A program made the position numbers and the translations under genes. Shown piece by piece: positions 36,959 to 47,596 of a stretch of 64,000 nucleotides of DNA (position 1 is its first letter; every line of letters begins with the position of its first letter). The DNA comes from an uncultured Litoreibacter sp. (GTDB taxonomy: Bacteria; Pseudomonadota; Alphaproteobacteria; Rhodobacterales; Rhodobacteraceae): positions 496,001 to 560,000 of the forward strand of contig CANMWQ010000003.1 in assembly GCA_947501685.1 (NCBI GenBank). The letters are read 5' to 3'. The notes beneath the pieces are model-generated. The model made no database searches. It was given only the letters and a program-made list of their open reading frames with translations, and was not told the origin of the DNA.

Positions 36959-39007
36959 ATGATGCACCTGACCCGCTGCCTGTTTCAGACCCTCGCGGGC
37001 GTTTGCGTGATGCTGGGCCTGATGACCGCGATGGCGGTTGCGGGCAGCTCGCCCTCTTATGTGAGCGACCGGATCACGGCGCGGCTGATCACAGCAGAAA
37101 ACGGCGTGGCCCCAGAGGCGCGCACAATTTCGGCCGCGATTGAGGTCAAGCTGGCCGATGGGTGGAAGACCTATTGGCGCGCGCCGGGCGCTGTCGGCTA
37201 CCCGATGGAGCTGGATTGGAGCGGCTCGGTGAACCTCAGCGACGACACGCTGCTCTGGCCCGCGCCCAAGCGCTTTTCGGCCTTCGAGATTGAGAATTAC
37301 GGCTATGAGACCGCCGTCACCTTCCCACTGCGCCTTGCGCTGGACACCCCGGGCGAGGCGGTGATCCTGAAAGCCTCTGTCAACATGCTGGTCTGCGCCG
37401 CGCTCTGCGTGCCGGAGCAGTTCGATCTGTCGCTGGTGCTGCCGCCCGGCACGCAGATCGACCGCGACGCAGGCGCGTTGATCGCGCAGACCGTCGAAAA
37501 ACTGCCCGTTCCAGGTGCGCTCAGCGATATCTCCGTGACCGCCGCCTTGCAGGACGAGAACGCGCGGCTTGAAGTGCTGGCGCAAAGCGAGCGGCCCTTT
37601 GGCGATCTCTCCGTGATCCCGGATTTGGGGCTCGACGCCAGCTTTGGCCCGCCCGAGATCACCTTGTCGGAGGGTGGCCGCAGCGCGCTTGTGCGCTTTG
37701 ACGTCCTCTCCACGCCGGAGACGCTGCCGCCTTTACAATTGGTCGTCACAGACGGGCCGCGCGCCGCGAGCTTTGCGCCTGAGCTGGTCGCGGCCATCGA
37801 CGCGCCCGCAGCCGCCACCGGTCTCGCGTGGTTCTTCCTGCTGGCCTTCATCGGCGGCGTGATCCTGAATGTGATGCCCTGCGTCTTGCCGGTGCTGACG
37901 ATCAAATTTGCCTCCGCGCTGAAAGCCCGCGACCAAAGTCCGGGCCGGGTGCGGGCCGGGTTCTTGATGTCTGCGCTGGGGATCCTCGCCTTCATGTGGT
38001 CGTTGGCCTTGGTCTTGCTGGCGGTCCGGGCGGGCGGCGGCTCCATCGGGTGGGGCATTCAGTTCCAGAACCCCTATTTCCTGACCGTGATGGTCTCCAT
38101 CGTGACGCTGTTTGCGGCCAATCTTTTTGGCCTGTTCGAGATCACCCTGCCGCAAAGTTGGAACACCAAGATGGCGGGCAGCGGCGACAGCAAAGGGCTG
38201 GGCGGCGACTTCCTGACGGGTGCGCTGGCCGCTGTGCTCGCGACGCCCTGTTCCGCGCCGTTTCTGGGCACCTCGATCACCTTCGCGCTGGCGGGCTCTG
38301 CAATGCAGGTGATGGTGATTTTCACCGCACTCGGGCTGGGGCTCGCCCTGCCCTATCTGCTGGTGGCCCTCTGGCCGCAAACCGTGCGCGCTTTGCCCAA
38401 GCCCGGCGCGTGGATGAATAAAATACGCTTTGTGATGGGGCTGCTGCTGCTCGGCACCGCCTTGTGGTTGCTGAGCGTTATCTTTGGTGTCACGGGCGGC
38501 ACGGCGACGGCGTTAATCGCGGTCCTAATGGTCGCGATGTTGGCGGTGCTGGCCCTCCTGCCGAAGGGCCGCGCGATGGTGGTGGCTGCGCTTGCCGCAA
38601 TTGCGTTGCTCGTGCCGATGGCGGCCCCGGCGCCCGCGCCTTTGACGATGCAAGCCGGCTCCAGCTGGACCGCTTTCGCCGCGCCGCAAATCGCGCAGGA
38701 GGTCAGCGCGGGCCGGGTGGTCTTCGTCGATATCACCGCCGATTGGTGCCTGACCTGCAAGGCCAACAAGTCGCTGGTGCTGGACCGCCCCGTGATCGTG
38801 GAGGCGCTCGCCGCCGAGGACGTCGTGGCCATGATGGGCGACTGGACGCGGCCGGATGACGCGATCCTGAGCTACCTCAAGCAAAACGGGCGGTTCGGCA
38901 TTCCGTTCAACATCGTTTACGGCCCCGGCGCGCCGGACGGGATTGCTTTGCCGGAACTGCTGAGCAAGGACGCGGTGCTGGACGCCTTGGCGCAGGCGCG
39001 GGGCTAG
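36959..39007 (+). CDS. DsbD/ScsB-family thiol:disulfide interchange protein
   Basis: GGVILNVMPCVLPVLTIK, LATPCSAPFLGTSI, C-terminal VDITADWCLTCKANKSLVL. Confidence 0.92.
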   Translation: MMHLTRCLFQTLAGVCVMLGLMTAMAVAGSSPSYVSDRITARLITAENGVAPEARTISAAIEVKLADGWKTYWRAPGAVGYPMELDWSGSVNLSDDTLLWPAPKRFSAFEIENYGYETAVTFPLRLALDTPGEAVILKASVNMLVCAALCVPEQFDLSLVLPPGTQIDRDAGALIAQTVEKLPVPGALSDISVTAALQDENARLEVLAQSERPFGDLSVIPDLGLDASFGPPEITLSEGGRSALVRFDVLSTPETLPPLQLVVTDGPRAASFAPELVAAIDAPAAATGLAWFFLLAFIGGVILNVMPCVLPVLTIKFASALKARDQSPGRVRAGFLMSALGILAFMWSLALVLLAVRAGGGSIGWGIQFQNPYFLTVMVSIVTLFAANLFGLFEITLPQSWNTKMAGSGDSKGLGGDFLTGALAAVLATPCSAPFLGTSITFALAGSAMQVMVIFTALGLGLALPYLLVALWPQTVRALPKPGAWMNKIRFVMGLLLLGTALWLLSVIFGVTGGTATALIAVLMVAMLAVLALLPKGRAMVVAALAAIALLVPMAAPAPAPLTMQAGSSWTAFAAPQIAQEVSAGRVVFVDITADWCLTCKANKSLVLDRPVIVEALAAEDVVAMMGDWTRPDDAILSYLKQNGRFGIPFNIVYGPGAPDGIALPELLSKDAVLDALAQARG

Positions 39008-40149
39008 TTGCCGCCGCTAAGCCGCTCTAGTCCGTCTTCGACCATAGTGCGGCGCGGGTCGTCTGCGGGCAGCTCTGCCACAAGCGGTGCGGCCCCTTGC
39101 AGCGCGGCCAGGGCGCGGTCTTCCTGACCCAAGACCAGCAAGGCACGGGTCAGTTGCAGCCAGCCGTCGAGATCCTCCGGTTCGTCCTGCAACCGGGCCT
39201 CCAGCCCGTCGACCATGGATTGCACGAAGGCGGCGCGCTCCTCTTCCGACATCTCGGAGGCCGCGTCGATGTCAGCTTGCGACGGGCCGGGGCGCTGCGC
39301 AAATTGGGGCGGGTCAACCGGGTCGAGCCCCAGCCGTTCGCCCATCTGGTTGGCCGTGTTGAAGAAAGTCGGCATCCACGGGGCGAACTGATCCTCCTGC
39401 GCGATCCGGTCGAGCAGCAGCGCGCGGGCATCGGCGGTGTTGCCCTCCTGCTCCATCGCGACGGCGGTATAGAAAGTCGCCGCCGGGTTGGTCGGGTCCA
39501 GCTCTGTCGCGCGGTCGATAGCGCGGCGCGCCAAGGGCGTGACGGTGCCGCTTTCGGCGGTGATTAAGGCCTCCGCATATTGCGACCATGTGGCCGACGT
39601 CGCGTCGTCACGCTCCACGATTTGGGAGAACGCTTCTGCGGCCAGACCGGGGCGGCCCATATTCATATAGGTGGTCGCCAAGAGCTCCCAGCCGCGCGTC
39701 TCGCCGCCTTGCGGATCGTCTTCTAGGCGGCTCCGCAACTCCGTCACGAGGGCCTGCAATTGGCGCGCGTCGTCTTGTTCGGCCCCGCGTTCCGCGAAGG
39801 GCACGGACGGAATGTCAGGCGCGCCGACCTGCCAGTAAAGGCCCAGCCCCGCGAGCGGCACGATCAGGGCTGCGGCAAAGATTGCGGCGCGGCCTGAGGC
39901 GGAATGGCCGAGCTCTTCGCGTTCGGAGGTGGCGAGCATGCGGCGCTTGATCTCCACCTGCGCGGCGCGGCCTTCCTCAGGGGTGATCAGCCCGCGTTCG
40001 GTGTCGCGTTCGACCTCGGCCAGCTGATCCTCATAGATCGCCATCGCCTTGCCATGACGCCCCTGCTCGGCGTTCTGCTGCTTGCCGAGGGGCCACAGAG
40101 TTCCCACGACCACGCAGGCCGCCATCAAGGCGAAAAGCACCCAGAGCAT
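39004..40149 (-). CDS. ccmI: c-type cytochrome biogenesis protein CcmI
   Basis: N-terminal TM then YEDQLAEVERDTERGLITPEEGRAAQVEIKRRML, TPR region. Confidence 0.93.
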   Translation of the reverse strand: MLWVLFALMAACVVVGTLWPLGKQQNAEQGRHGKAMAIYEDQLAEVERDTERGLITPEEGRAAQVEIKRRMLATSEREELGHSASGRAAIFAAALIVPLAGLGLYWQVGAPDIPSVPFAERGAEQDDARQLQALVTELRSRLEDDPQGGETRGWELLATTYMNMGRPGLAAEAFSQIVERDDATSATWSQYAEALITAESGTVTPLARRAIDRATELDPTNPAATFYTAVAMEQEGNTADARALLLDRIAQEDQFAPWMPTFFNTANQMGERLGLDPVDPPQFAQRPGPSQADIDAASEMSEEERAAFVQSMVDGLEARLQDEPEDLDGWLQLTRALLVLGQEDRALAALQGAAPLVAELPADDPRRTMVEDGLERLSGGN

Positions 40150-40601
40150 TAGATGTCGTCCTTTTTGCGCAGCGCCTCAAGGCGGGCCTGTTCTTCGGGG
40201 GTCAGCGCTGCTGTGCGTTGCCCGCGCTTGCCGCGCAGCGCCATGACCACGGCCAGAAAGCCCAGCGCCAGAATGACGAATGGCCCTAGCCAGAGCGCGT
40301 AGGTGGAGGGCTTCCAAGGCGGGTTGAACAGCACGAAGTCGCCGTAACGCGCGACCAGATATTCGAAGACTTCTTCATTGGTGTCGCCCGCCACCAGCCG
40401 TTCGCGGATGATCAGGCGCAGGTCGCGCGCGACGCCTGCGTTTGAGCTATCAATCGGCTCGTTCTGGCACACCACGCAGCGCACATCGGCGCTGATCACG
40501 CGGGCGCGTTCCTCGAGCACGGGGTCGTCCAGCACCTCGTCAGGCTCCACCGCGAAAAGCGGTGTCGCCAGCAGGCAGAGGATCAGGACGAGGCGTTTCA
40601 T
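40149..40601 (-). CDS. ccmH: cytochrome c-type biogenesis protein CcmH
   Basis: VRCVVCQNEPIDSSNAGVARDLRLIIRERLVAGDTNEEVFEYLVARYGDFVLF. Confidence 0.96.
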   Translation of the reverse strand: MKRLVLILCLLATPLFAVEPDEVLDDPVLEERARVISADVRCVVCQNEPIDSSNAGVARDLRLIIRERLVAGDTNEEVFEYLVARYGDFVLFNPPWKPSTYALWLGPFVILALGFLAVVMALRGKRGQRTAALTPEEQARLEALRKKDDI

Positions 40602-41143
40602 TGCGCTGCCTTGGCGGCGTCGAGCGCCTCCTGAAAGCGGCGTTGCCCGTCGCCCACGACGGGACCCGGAAAGCGGTGCAGCACGATGCCGTCATTGCTG
40701 ATGATGAAGGTTTCGGGCACGCCGGTGACGCCCCAGTCAATGCCTGCGCGCCCCGTGACATCTGCCCCGATGCGCTCATAGGGATTGCCCAACTCCTCAA
40801 GCCACGCGGCGGCGTTCTCGGGGGTGTCTTTGTAGTTGAGGCCCACGATGCGCAGGTTTTGCTGTTCGCTCATACGGGTCAGGATCGGGTGCTCTGCGCG
40901 GCACGGGCCACACCAGCTGGCAAAGACATTGACCAGCGTGAGCCCCTGCCCTTTGAGGTCTTCGGTGGACAGGCCCGGCGTGTCCACCCCCTCGATGGGA
41001 TCGAGCGCAAAGTCAGGGATGGGTTGCGAGATCAGCGCCGATGGGATGGACGAGGGATCGCGCCCGCCGGAAAGGCCCCAAAGGGAGAAACCGCCAATGA
41101 TGAGGGCCAGCACGAAGGGCGCGGCGAAGAGGAGGCGTTTCAT
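40598..41143 (-). CDS. ccmG: DsbE-family thiol:disulfide interchange protein CcmG
   Basis: LVNVFASWCGPCRAEHPILTRM...WGVTGVPETFIISNDG. Confidence 0.95.
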   Translation of the reverse strand: MKRLLFAAPFVLALIIGGFSLWGLSGGRDPSSIPSALISQPIPDFALDPIEGVDTPGLSTEDLKGQGLTLVNVFASWCGPCRAEHPILTRMSEQQNLRIVGLNYKDTPENAAAWLEELGNPYERIGADVTGRAGIDWGVTGVPETFIISNDGIVLHRFPGPVVGDGQRRFQEALDAAKAAQ

Positions 41144-41149
41144 CTGGGG

Positions 41150-43129
41150 CTACTCCGCAGGGGTGGCGTTGACGGGCGCGGCACGACGCGGGGCGCCGAC
41201 GCGCAGGCGGCGATCAGACAGCGACAGCGCGCCGCCCAGAACCAGCATGAGCGAGCCGAGCCAGAGGAAGTTGACCAGCGGCTCGTAGATCAAACGCAGG
41301 GTCCAGAGACCTTCAGTGTTCTCCGCCGCAGGCTCCGCGATGGAGACATAGAGATCGCCTGCTAGGGTCTGGCGAATGTCGCTCTCCGTGGTGGTTGCCT
41401 GCGCCACCGGGTAGACGCGGCGTTCGGGGAAGAGCTGGGTCACGAACTCACCGTCGCGGGTGACGTCGAGCGTGGCAACTTGCGCCACGTAATTGGGGCC
41501 TTGCACCTGCTCGACGCCCACGAAAGTGACCTCGAACCCGGCGATGGGCACGGCCGTGCCGGGCTCGGCAAAGCTGACCGTGTCGGTTTTCCACGCGCTG
41601 GCCCCGATGGCACCCACCATCAAAACGGCGAGCCCCAGATGGGCCATGCTCATCCCATGCGCGGAGCGCGGCTGGCGGTTGATCCGCGCCCAAGCGCCTT
41701 TTTGCAGCAGCTTCACGCGGCGGGCCCAGTCCTGGATCGTGGCCCCGATCAGCCAGAGCGCGATGCCCATGGAGATGACCGCAAGAAGCGGCCCACCATC
41801 GGCGATCCATGCCACGACAAGCGTGCCGAGCAGCACCACGACGCCCACCCATTTCAGCCGGGCCAGCACGCCCGGCAGGTCGGCGCGTTTCCAACTGAGA
41901 TGCGGCCCCAGCCCCATGACGATGACCAGCGGCAGGGTGATCGGGATGAAGGAGGCGTTGAAGAAAGGCGGCCCGACGGAGATTTTCTCCCCCGTGACGG
42001 CCTCGAGAAAGAGCGGGTAAAGCGTGCCGAAAAGCACCGTGGCGCAGGCCGTGGCAATGAGGAGATTGTTGATGAGCAGCCCCGCCTCGCGGGAGATGGG
42101 GGCGAAAAGCCCGCCTCCCTCCATCGCAGGCGCGCGCCATGCGAACAGCGCCAGCGAGCCAAGGATGGAGACGGCAAGCAGGCCCAGAATGTAGACGCCG
42201 CGTTCGGGATCGACGGCGAAGGCATGCACGGAGGTGAGCAGCCCTGAGCGGACGATGAACGTGCCCAGAAGCGACAGGGAGAAGGTCAGGATGGCCAGAA
42301 GAATTGTCCACGCTTTGAACGTGTCGCGTTTTTCGGTGACGATGGCGGAGTGCAGCAGCGCGGTGCCCGCCAGCCACGGCATGAAGGAGACGTTCTCGAC
42401 CGGATCCCAGAACCACCAGCCGCCCCAGCCGAGCTCATAATAGGCCCACCAAGAGCCCAGCGCGATGCCGCCTGTGAGCGCCATCCACGCGGCCAAGGTC
42501 CATGGGCGCACCCAGCGGGCCCAGGCGGGATCAACGCGCCCTTCGATCAGGGCGGCGACGGCGAAGGAGAAGACGATGGAGAAGCCGACATAGCCGATAT
42601 AGAGCAGCGGCGGGTGGATCGCCAAACCGAAATCCTGCAAAAGCGGGTTGAGGTCTTGGCCATCCAATGGCGGCGGGAAGACGCGGTCAAACGGGTTTGA
42701 CGTCAGGATCATGAAGCTCAGAAAGCCCACAGAGATCCACGCCTGCACCGACAAGGTGCGCGCTTTCAGGGCCAGCGGGATATTGTCGGCCATCACGGCA
42801 ACGGCGGCCCCGAAGAGGGCGAGGATCAGCACCCATAACAGCAGGGAGCCCTCATGGCTGCCCCATGTGCCCGCGACCTTGTAGAGCATGGGTTTGAGGG
42901 AATGCGAGTTCTCCACCACGTTGCGCACGGTGAAGTCGCTGACGATAAAGGCATGCATCAACGCGCCAAAGGCGAAGACCAGTAGCGCGGCCTGGATCAC
43001 CGCCGTGGCCTGCGCGCTGGCCATCCAGAGCGTGTTGCGCCGCGCGGCCCCGGCGATGGGCAGCACCGATTGCACAAGGGCGGCTATCAGCGCCAAGGCC
43101 ATCGCAAATTGTCCGAGTTCAGGGATCAT
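41150..43129 (-). CDS. ccmF: cytochrome c-type biogenesis protein CcmF
   Basis: GTWGSHEGSLLLWVLIL...WWFWDPVENVSFMPWLAGTALLHSAIVTEKRDTFKAWTILLAI. Confidence 0.97.
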   Translation of the reverse strand: MIPELGQFAMALALIAALVQSVLPIAGAARRNTLWMASAQATAVIQAALLVFAFGALMHAFIVSDFTVRNVVENSHSLKPMLYKVAGTWGSHEGSLLLWVLILALFGAAVAVMADNIPLALKARTLSVQAWISVGFLSFMILTSNPFDRVFPPPLDGQDLNPLLQDFGLAIHPPLLYIGYVGFSIVFSFAVAALIEGRVDPAWARWVRPWTLAAWMALTGGIALGSWWAYYELGWGGWWFWDPVENVSFMPWLAGTALLHSAIVTEKRDTFKAWTILLAILTFSLSLLGTFIVRSGLLTSVHAFAVDPERGVYILGLLAVSILGSLALFAWRAPAMEGGGLFAPISREAGLLINNLLIATACATVLFGTLYPLFLEAVTGEKISVGPPFFNASFIPITLPLVIVMGLGPHLSWKRADLPGVLARLKWVGVVVLLGTLVVAWIADGGPLLAVISMGIALWLIGATIQDWARRVKLLQKGAWARINRQPRSAHGMSMAHLGLAVLMVGAIGASAWKTDTVSFAEPGTAVPIAGFEVTFVGVEQVQGPNYVAQVATLDVTRDGEFVTQLFPERRVYPVAQATTTESDIRQTLAGDLYVSIAEPAAENTEGLWTLRLIYEPLVNFLWLGSLMLVLGGALSLSDRRLRVGAPRRAAPVNATPAE

Positions 43130-43258
43130 GGGCCGGGCCTTTGTTGCATGTCATTGGATATGTTGTCATCTGCCCGCCGGGGTCAAGGTGACGGGGCGCG
43201 ACAGGGTGTCCCGATCCCCTGTAATCTCCTCACATTTTGGTCAGAACGGGGCCTGCGC

Positions 43259-44107
43259 TTAGCTGCGCGAAAACCGCAAGAGGGCCACGCCGAGCAGGGT
43301 CACCATGGTGGAGAGGACTTTGCCAAGGCTCAGGCGCTCTCCCATCAGGCCCACGCCCATGAGCAGCGCGAAGATGATGGAGGTTTCGCGCAAAGCCGTG
43401 ACCAGCGCGATGGGGGCTTGGGTGAAAGACCAGATCACCAGCGCGTAGGCCGCGAAAGAGGCCGTGCCGCCCACGAGGAAGACCATGCGCCCCTTGCCCG
43501 GCAGATCGCGCAGCGTTTGCGGGGTGGTGACGGCCAGATAGATTGCGAAGATGATCGAATTGGCGATACCCAGCCACCCATAAAACCCCAGCGCCGTGCC
43601 CGCCTGCCGCGCGCCCAGCCCGTCGACCAGCGAATAGGAGGCGATGAAACAGCCCGTGACCAGTGCCAGCAATGCGGCATTGCGGTTGCGCAGCCCGTCG
43701 GCCCCGCGCACCAGCGCGATGCTGAGGATACCGGCGGCGATGATCAGGATGGCAAGAAGCTCGATCTTGGCCAGCGTCACGCCCAGAAACCCTACGGAGA
43801 CCAGCGCCACCAGCAGCGGCGCAGAGCCGCGTGCGATCGGGTAGACCTGTGTGAGATCCCCGATCTTGTAGGAGGCCAGCAAGAACCATTGATAGCCGAA
43901 ATGCAGCAGCATCCCCGCCAAGAGATAGGGGTAGCTGGCCGGGTCGGGTGCAGGCACGAAACACAGCACCAGGAGGGCCGCAGGGATATGGCCAATCACC
44001 ACGCCTGCCATGTTCAGCCGCTTGTCCGCCCCGCCCTTGACCAAGGCGTTCCAGCTTGCATGCAACAGGGCCGCCGTTAGGACCGCGATAAAGACCGTTC
44101 CGCTCAT
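43259..44107 (-). CDS. EamA/DMT-family transporter
   Basis: ~10 TM; LAGMLLHFGYQWFLLASYKIGDLTQVYPIARGSAPLLVALVSVGFLGV. Confidence 0.88.
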   Translation of the reverse strand: MSGTVFIAVLTAALLHASWNALVKGGADKRLNMAGVVIGHIPAALLVLCFVPAPDPASYPYLLAGMLLHFGYQWFLLASYKIGDLTQVYPIARGSAPLLVALVSVGFLGVTLAKIELLAILIIAAGILSIALVRGADGLRNRNAALLALVTGCFIASYSLVDGLGARQAGTALGFYGWLGIANSIIFAIYLAVTTPQTLRDLPGKGRMVFLVGGTASFAAYALVIWSFTQAPIALVTALRETSIIFALLMGVGLMGERLSLGKVLSTMVTLLGVALLRFSRS

Positions 44108-44258
44108 GGCGCGACCCTAGGCGAGCTGCGGACGACCAACAAGGCGCAAGGCACGCCTGCGCGTGGCCAAGGTGGCGGCGAATTGTCTTGAATACGTATT
44201 CTCGGCTGGTAGATTACTGCGATACCAGTGCAACATCGGCGAGACGGGACCCCAGATC

Positions 44259-45587
44259 ATGACCATCACCTATCTCAAACGCGGCAAGTCAGAGGCGGAC
44301 CGTCAAGAGGATGACGCGCAGGTCAGGCAGGTGGTGGAGACCACGCTGAAAGACATCGAGACGCGCGGCGACACGGCGGTGCGGGAGCTGTCAGAGAAAT
44401 TCGACGGATACAGCCCGGAGAGCTACCGGCTGTCGCAAGCGGAGATCGACGCGTTGATGGCGCAGGTCTCGGAACGGGACATGGCGGATTTGAAATTTGC
44501 CCAAGACCAAGTGCGTAAATTTGCGCAGGCGCAGCGGGACTCGATGCTGGATATCGAGGTGGAGCCGATGCCCGGCGTGATCCTCGGCCACAAGAACATC
44601 CCTGTGCAAAGCGTCGGCTGCTACGTGCCGGGGGGCAAGTTCCCGATGGTGGCAAGCGCGCATATGTCGGTGGCCACGGCCTCCGTGGCGGGTGTGCCGC
44701 GCATTATTGCAGCGACCCCGCCCTTCAAGGGCAAACCCAACCCGGCGGTGATCGCCGCCATGCATCTGGGCGGCGCGCATGAGATTTACGTGCTGGGCGG
44801 CATTCAGGGCATCGGCGCGATGGCCTTGGGGACCGAAACAATTGAGCCCGTGCATATGCTTGTGGGCCCCGGCAACGCCTTTGTGGCGGAGGCCAAGCGG
44901 CAGCTGTTCGGGCGCGTTGGCATCGACCTGTTTGCCGGCCCCACGGAGACGATGGTGATCGCGGATGATACGGTGGATGGCGAAATGTGCGCCACGGATT
45001 TGCTGGGTCAGGCGGAGCATGGCTACAACTCCCCTGCCGTGCTGCTGACCAACTCGCGCAAGCTGGCGGACGCCACGATGTCGGAGATTGAGCGCATCCT
45101 GAAGATCATCCCGACGGCGGACACCGCCTCCAAGTCTTGGGAGGATTACGGCGAGGTGATCCTGTGCGACAGCTATGACGAAATGCTGGAGGTGGCCGAC
45201 GACATTGCGTCCGAGCATGTGCAGGTGATGACCGACCGCGACGACTGGTTTCTGGAGAAGATGACCTGCTACGGCGCGCTGTTTCTGGGGCCGCGCACCA
45301 ATGTGGCCAATGGCGACAAGGTGATCGGCACCAATCACACCCTGCCCACCAAAAAGGCAGGGCGCTATACGGGCGGGCTGTGGGTCGGCAAGTTTCTGAA
45401 AACCCATAGCTACCAGAAGATCACCACGGATGAGGCGGCGGCCGATATCGGGGCTTACGGCTCGCGGCTCTGTCTGCTCGAAGGGTTCGTGGGCCATGCG
45501 GAGCAGTGCAACCTGCGCGTGCGCCGCTATGGCGGGTTGAACGTGCCTTACGGCGGCCCCGCGCCGTACAAGGACGCGGCGGAGTAA
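44259..45587 (+). CDS. histidinol dehydrogenase-family (HisD-like) oxidoreductase
   Basis: [36 protein letters not shown]...[15 protein letters not shown]...[15 protein letters not shown]. Confidence 0.9.
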   Translation: MTITYLKRGKSEADRQEDDAQVRQVVETTLKDIETRGDTAVRELSEKFDGYSPESYRLSQAEIDALMAQVSERDMADLKFAQDQVRKFAQAQRDSMLDIEVEPMPGVILGHKNIPVQSVGCYVPGGKFPMVASAHMSVATASVAGVPRIIAATPPFKGKPNPAVIAAMHLGGAHEIYVLGGIQGIGAMALGTETIEPVHMLVGPGNAFVAEAKRQLFGRVGIDLFAGPTETMVIADDTVDGEMCATDLLGQAEHGYNSPAVLLTNSRKLADATMSEIERILKIIPTADTASKSWEDYGEVILCDSYDEMLEVADDIASEHVQVMTDRDDWFLEKMTCYGALFLGPRTNVANGDKVIGTNHTLPTKKAGRYTGGLWVGKFLKTHSYQKITTDEAAADIGAYGSRLCLLEGFVGHAEQCNLRVRRYGGLNVPYGGPAPYKDAAE

Positions 45588-45590
45588 GGG

Positions 45591-46613
45591 ATGGCCTCCA
45601 GCAAAGTCACCGCGCATGACGTGGCGCAGGCGGCGGGGGTGTCGCAGCCGACCGTCAGCCGGGTGTTCACGCCGGGGGTGACGGTTTCTGCGGCTTTGGA
45701 AAAGCGTGTGCGGGAGGCCGCCAAAACGCTCGGCTACCGGCCCAACACGCTGGCGCGCTCGCTGATCACGGGGCAGTCGATGACCATCGGGCTGATCGTC
45801 GCCTATCTGGACAATCCGTTCTACACCGAGGCGCTGGAAAAGCTCAGCCACACGCTGCGCGAGCGCGGCTATAACATCATGATTTTCATGGCCGCCAACC
45901 ATGCCAGCGACGTGGATCAGGTGGTGCATGATCTCTTGGATCATCAGGTGGACGGGATCATTCTGGCCTCAGTTGCCGCGTCGTCTGCGCTGACGGACCG
46001 GCTGCGCGACGAGGGCGTGCCGCTGATCTTGTTCAACCGGGGCCATAGCGATCGCTCCATCAGCGCGGTCACGTCCGCCAATTTCGAGGGCGGGCAGAAA
46101 GTGGCGGAGTTCCTGCTGTCGGGCGGGCATCAGCGGATTGCGCATATTTCGGGCTGGCAAGGGGCTTTGACCGGGGCGGATCGTTGCGCGGGGTTTCTGG
46201 CAGGGCTTGAGACGCAGGGGGCGGAGGCGGTCTCGGTCACCGACGGGCTGTTCTCCCGCGAGACGGCGGCGGCGGCCACGCGCGCGCTGTTTGCCAGCAG
46301 CCTGAACCCGGATGCGATCTTCGTGGGCAATGACCATATGGCCTTCGCCGTGATCGACGTGCTGCGCAGCGAGCTGCGGCTGGAGCCGGGCTGCGATGTC
46401 TCCGTGGTGGGCTATGATGACGTGGCCATGGCCAGCTGGCCCAGCTACAACCTGACCACCGTGCGCCAACCCGCCAACCGCATGGTGCAGGCCGTGGTGA
46501 CCCAGCTTCTGGGCCAGATCGAGGGCTCTGAGCCGGTCGCAAAACACATTGAAATCGACGGCCCCCTGATTGTCCGGGGGTCGGCCAGAATACCGCAAGG
46601 ATGGACCAGATGA
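45591..46613 (+). CDS. LacI-family transcriptional regulator
   Basis: SKVTAHDVAQAAGVSQPTVSRVFTPGVTVSAALEKRVREAAKTLGYRPNTLARSL. Confidence 0.95.
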   Translation: MASSKVTAHDVAQAAGVSQPTVSRVFTPGVTVSAALEKRVREAAKTLGYRPNTLARSLITGQSMTIGLIVAYLDNPFYTEALEKLSHTLRERGYNIMIFMAANHASDVDQVVHDLLDHQVDGIILASVAASSALTDRLRDEGVPLILFNRGHSDRSISAVTSANFEGGQKVAEFLLSGGHQRIAHISGWQGALTGADRCAGFLAGLETQGAEAVSVTDGLFSRETAAAATRALFASSLNPDAIFVGNDHMAFAVIDVLRSELRLEPGCDVSVVGYDDVAMASWPSYNLTTVRQPANRMVQAVVTQLLGQIEGSEPVAKHIEIDGPLIVRGSARIPQGWTR

Positions 46614-47578
46614 GAGGCTTTTCGAACCAGTTTGAGGACCTGCCCGACTATATTCTGAAGATCACCAGAGAGATCTGGGAAGGCCGCGGGCTGGCCACAT
46701 TGCATGAGTATTACGCCAAGGATTTGCCGATGCGCTTCCCCTCCGGGCTGGTGACGGGCAATGAGGCGGTGATCAACGGGACCATGGCCACGCTTGCCGA
46801 GTTTCCGGACCGTGAATTGCTGGGCGAGGACGTGATCTGGTCCGGTGACGAGGATGCGGGGTTTTTATCCTCGCACCGCATCCTGACCACTGGCACGCAT
46901 CTGGGCCATGGCGGGTTTGGCAAGCCCACGGGCAAACGGTTTGTGATCCGCGCGTTGGCCGATTGTGCGGCGCGCAACAACACGATTGATGATGAATGGC
47001 TGATCCGTGACGTCTCAGGGATTGTGATCCAGCTGGGCAAGGACGTGAAGACATTCACCCGCAAGATGATCGCGCGCGAAGGCGGCGTGGAGCATGCGAC
47101 GCGGCCCTTCACCCCCGATCAGGACGTCCAAGGCCCCTACACGGCGCGCGGCAATGACAATGAATGGGGCCAGCGTTTGGGCGACATCCTGACCCGCATC
47201 ATGGAGAAGGATTTCGCGGTGATCCCGGCGGAATATGATCGGGCGTGCCACATCCATCATCCGGGCGCGCGGGAGACGATCTCGCATGAGGGGGCGGACC
47301 GGGCGTGGCTGCCATTGCGGTCCTCCTTCCCCTCCGCCACGTTCGAGATTCACCACCAGATTGGCCGCGAGGATCCGATGATGAGCCCGCGTGCGGCGAT
47401 CCGCTGGTCCCTGACGGGCAAGCATGATGGCTACGGGCTGTTTGGGACCCCCACCGGCGCGGAAGTGCATGTGATGGGCATTACCCATGCAGAGTTCGGC
47501 CCGTGGGGGCTGCGCCATGAGTTTACGCTGTTTGACGAGGTCTCGATCTGGAAACAGATCATGATGCATCAGGGCTGA
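46601..47578 (+). CDS. SnoaL/NTF2-like (ester cyclase-type) two-domain protein
   Basis: IWEGRGLATLHEYYAKDLPMRFPSGLVTGNEAVINGTMATLAEFPDRELLGEDVIW with a second similar half. Confidence 0.72.
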   Translation: MDQMRGFSNQFEDLPDYILKITREIWEGRGLATLHEYYAKDLPMRFPSGLVTGNEAVINGTMATLAEFPDRELLGEDVIWSGDEDAGFLSSHRILTTGTHLGHGGFGKPTGKRFVIRALADCAARNNTIDDEWLIRDVSGIVIQLGKDVKTFTRKMIAREGGVEHATRPFTPDQDVQGPYTARGNDNEWGQRLGDILTRIMEKDFAVIPAEYDRACHIHHPGARETISHEGADRAWLPLRSSFPSATFEIHHQIGREDPMMSPRAAIRWSLTGKHDGYGLFGTPTGAEVHVMGITHAEFGPWGLRHEFTLFDEVSIWKQIMMHQG

Positions 47579-47596
47579 TTGGCGGTCTTTACCCAG

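Noticed and set aside
44391-45944. 517-aa - strand ORF opposite the HisD-like gene
   Set aside because: Shadow ORF with His/Arg-rich composition
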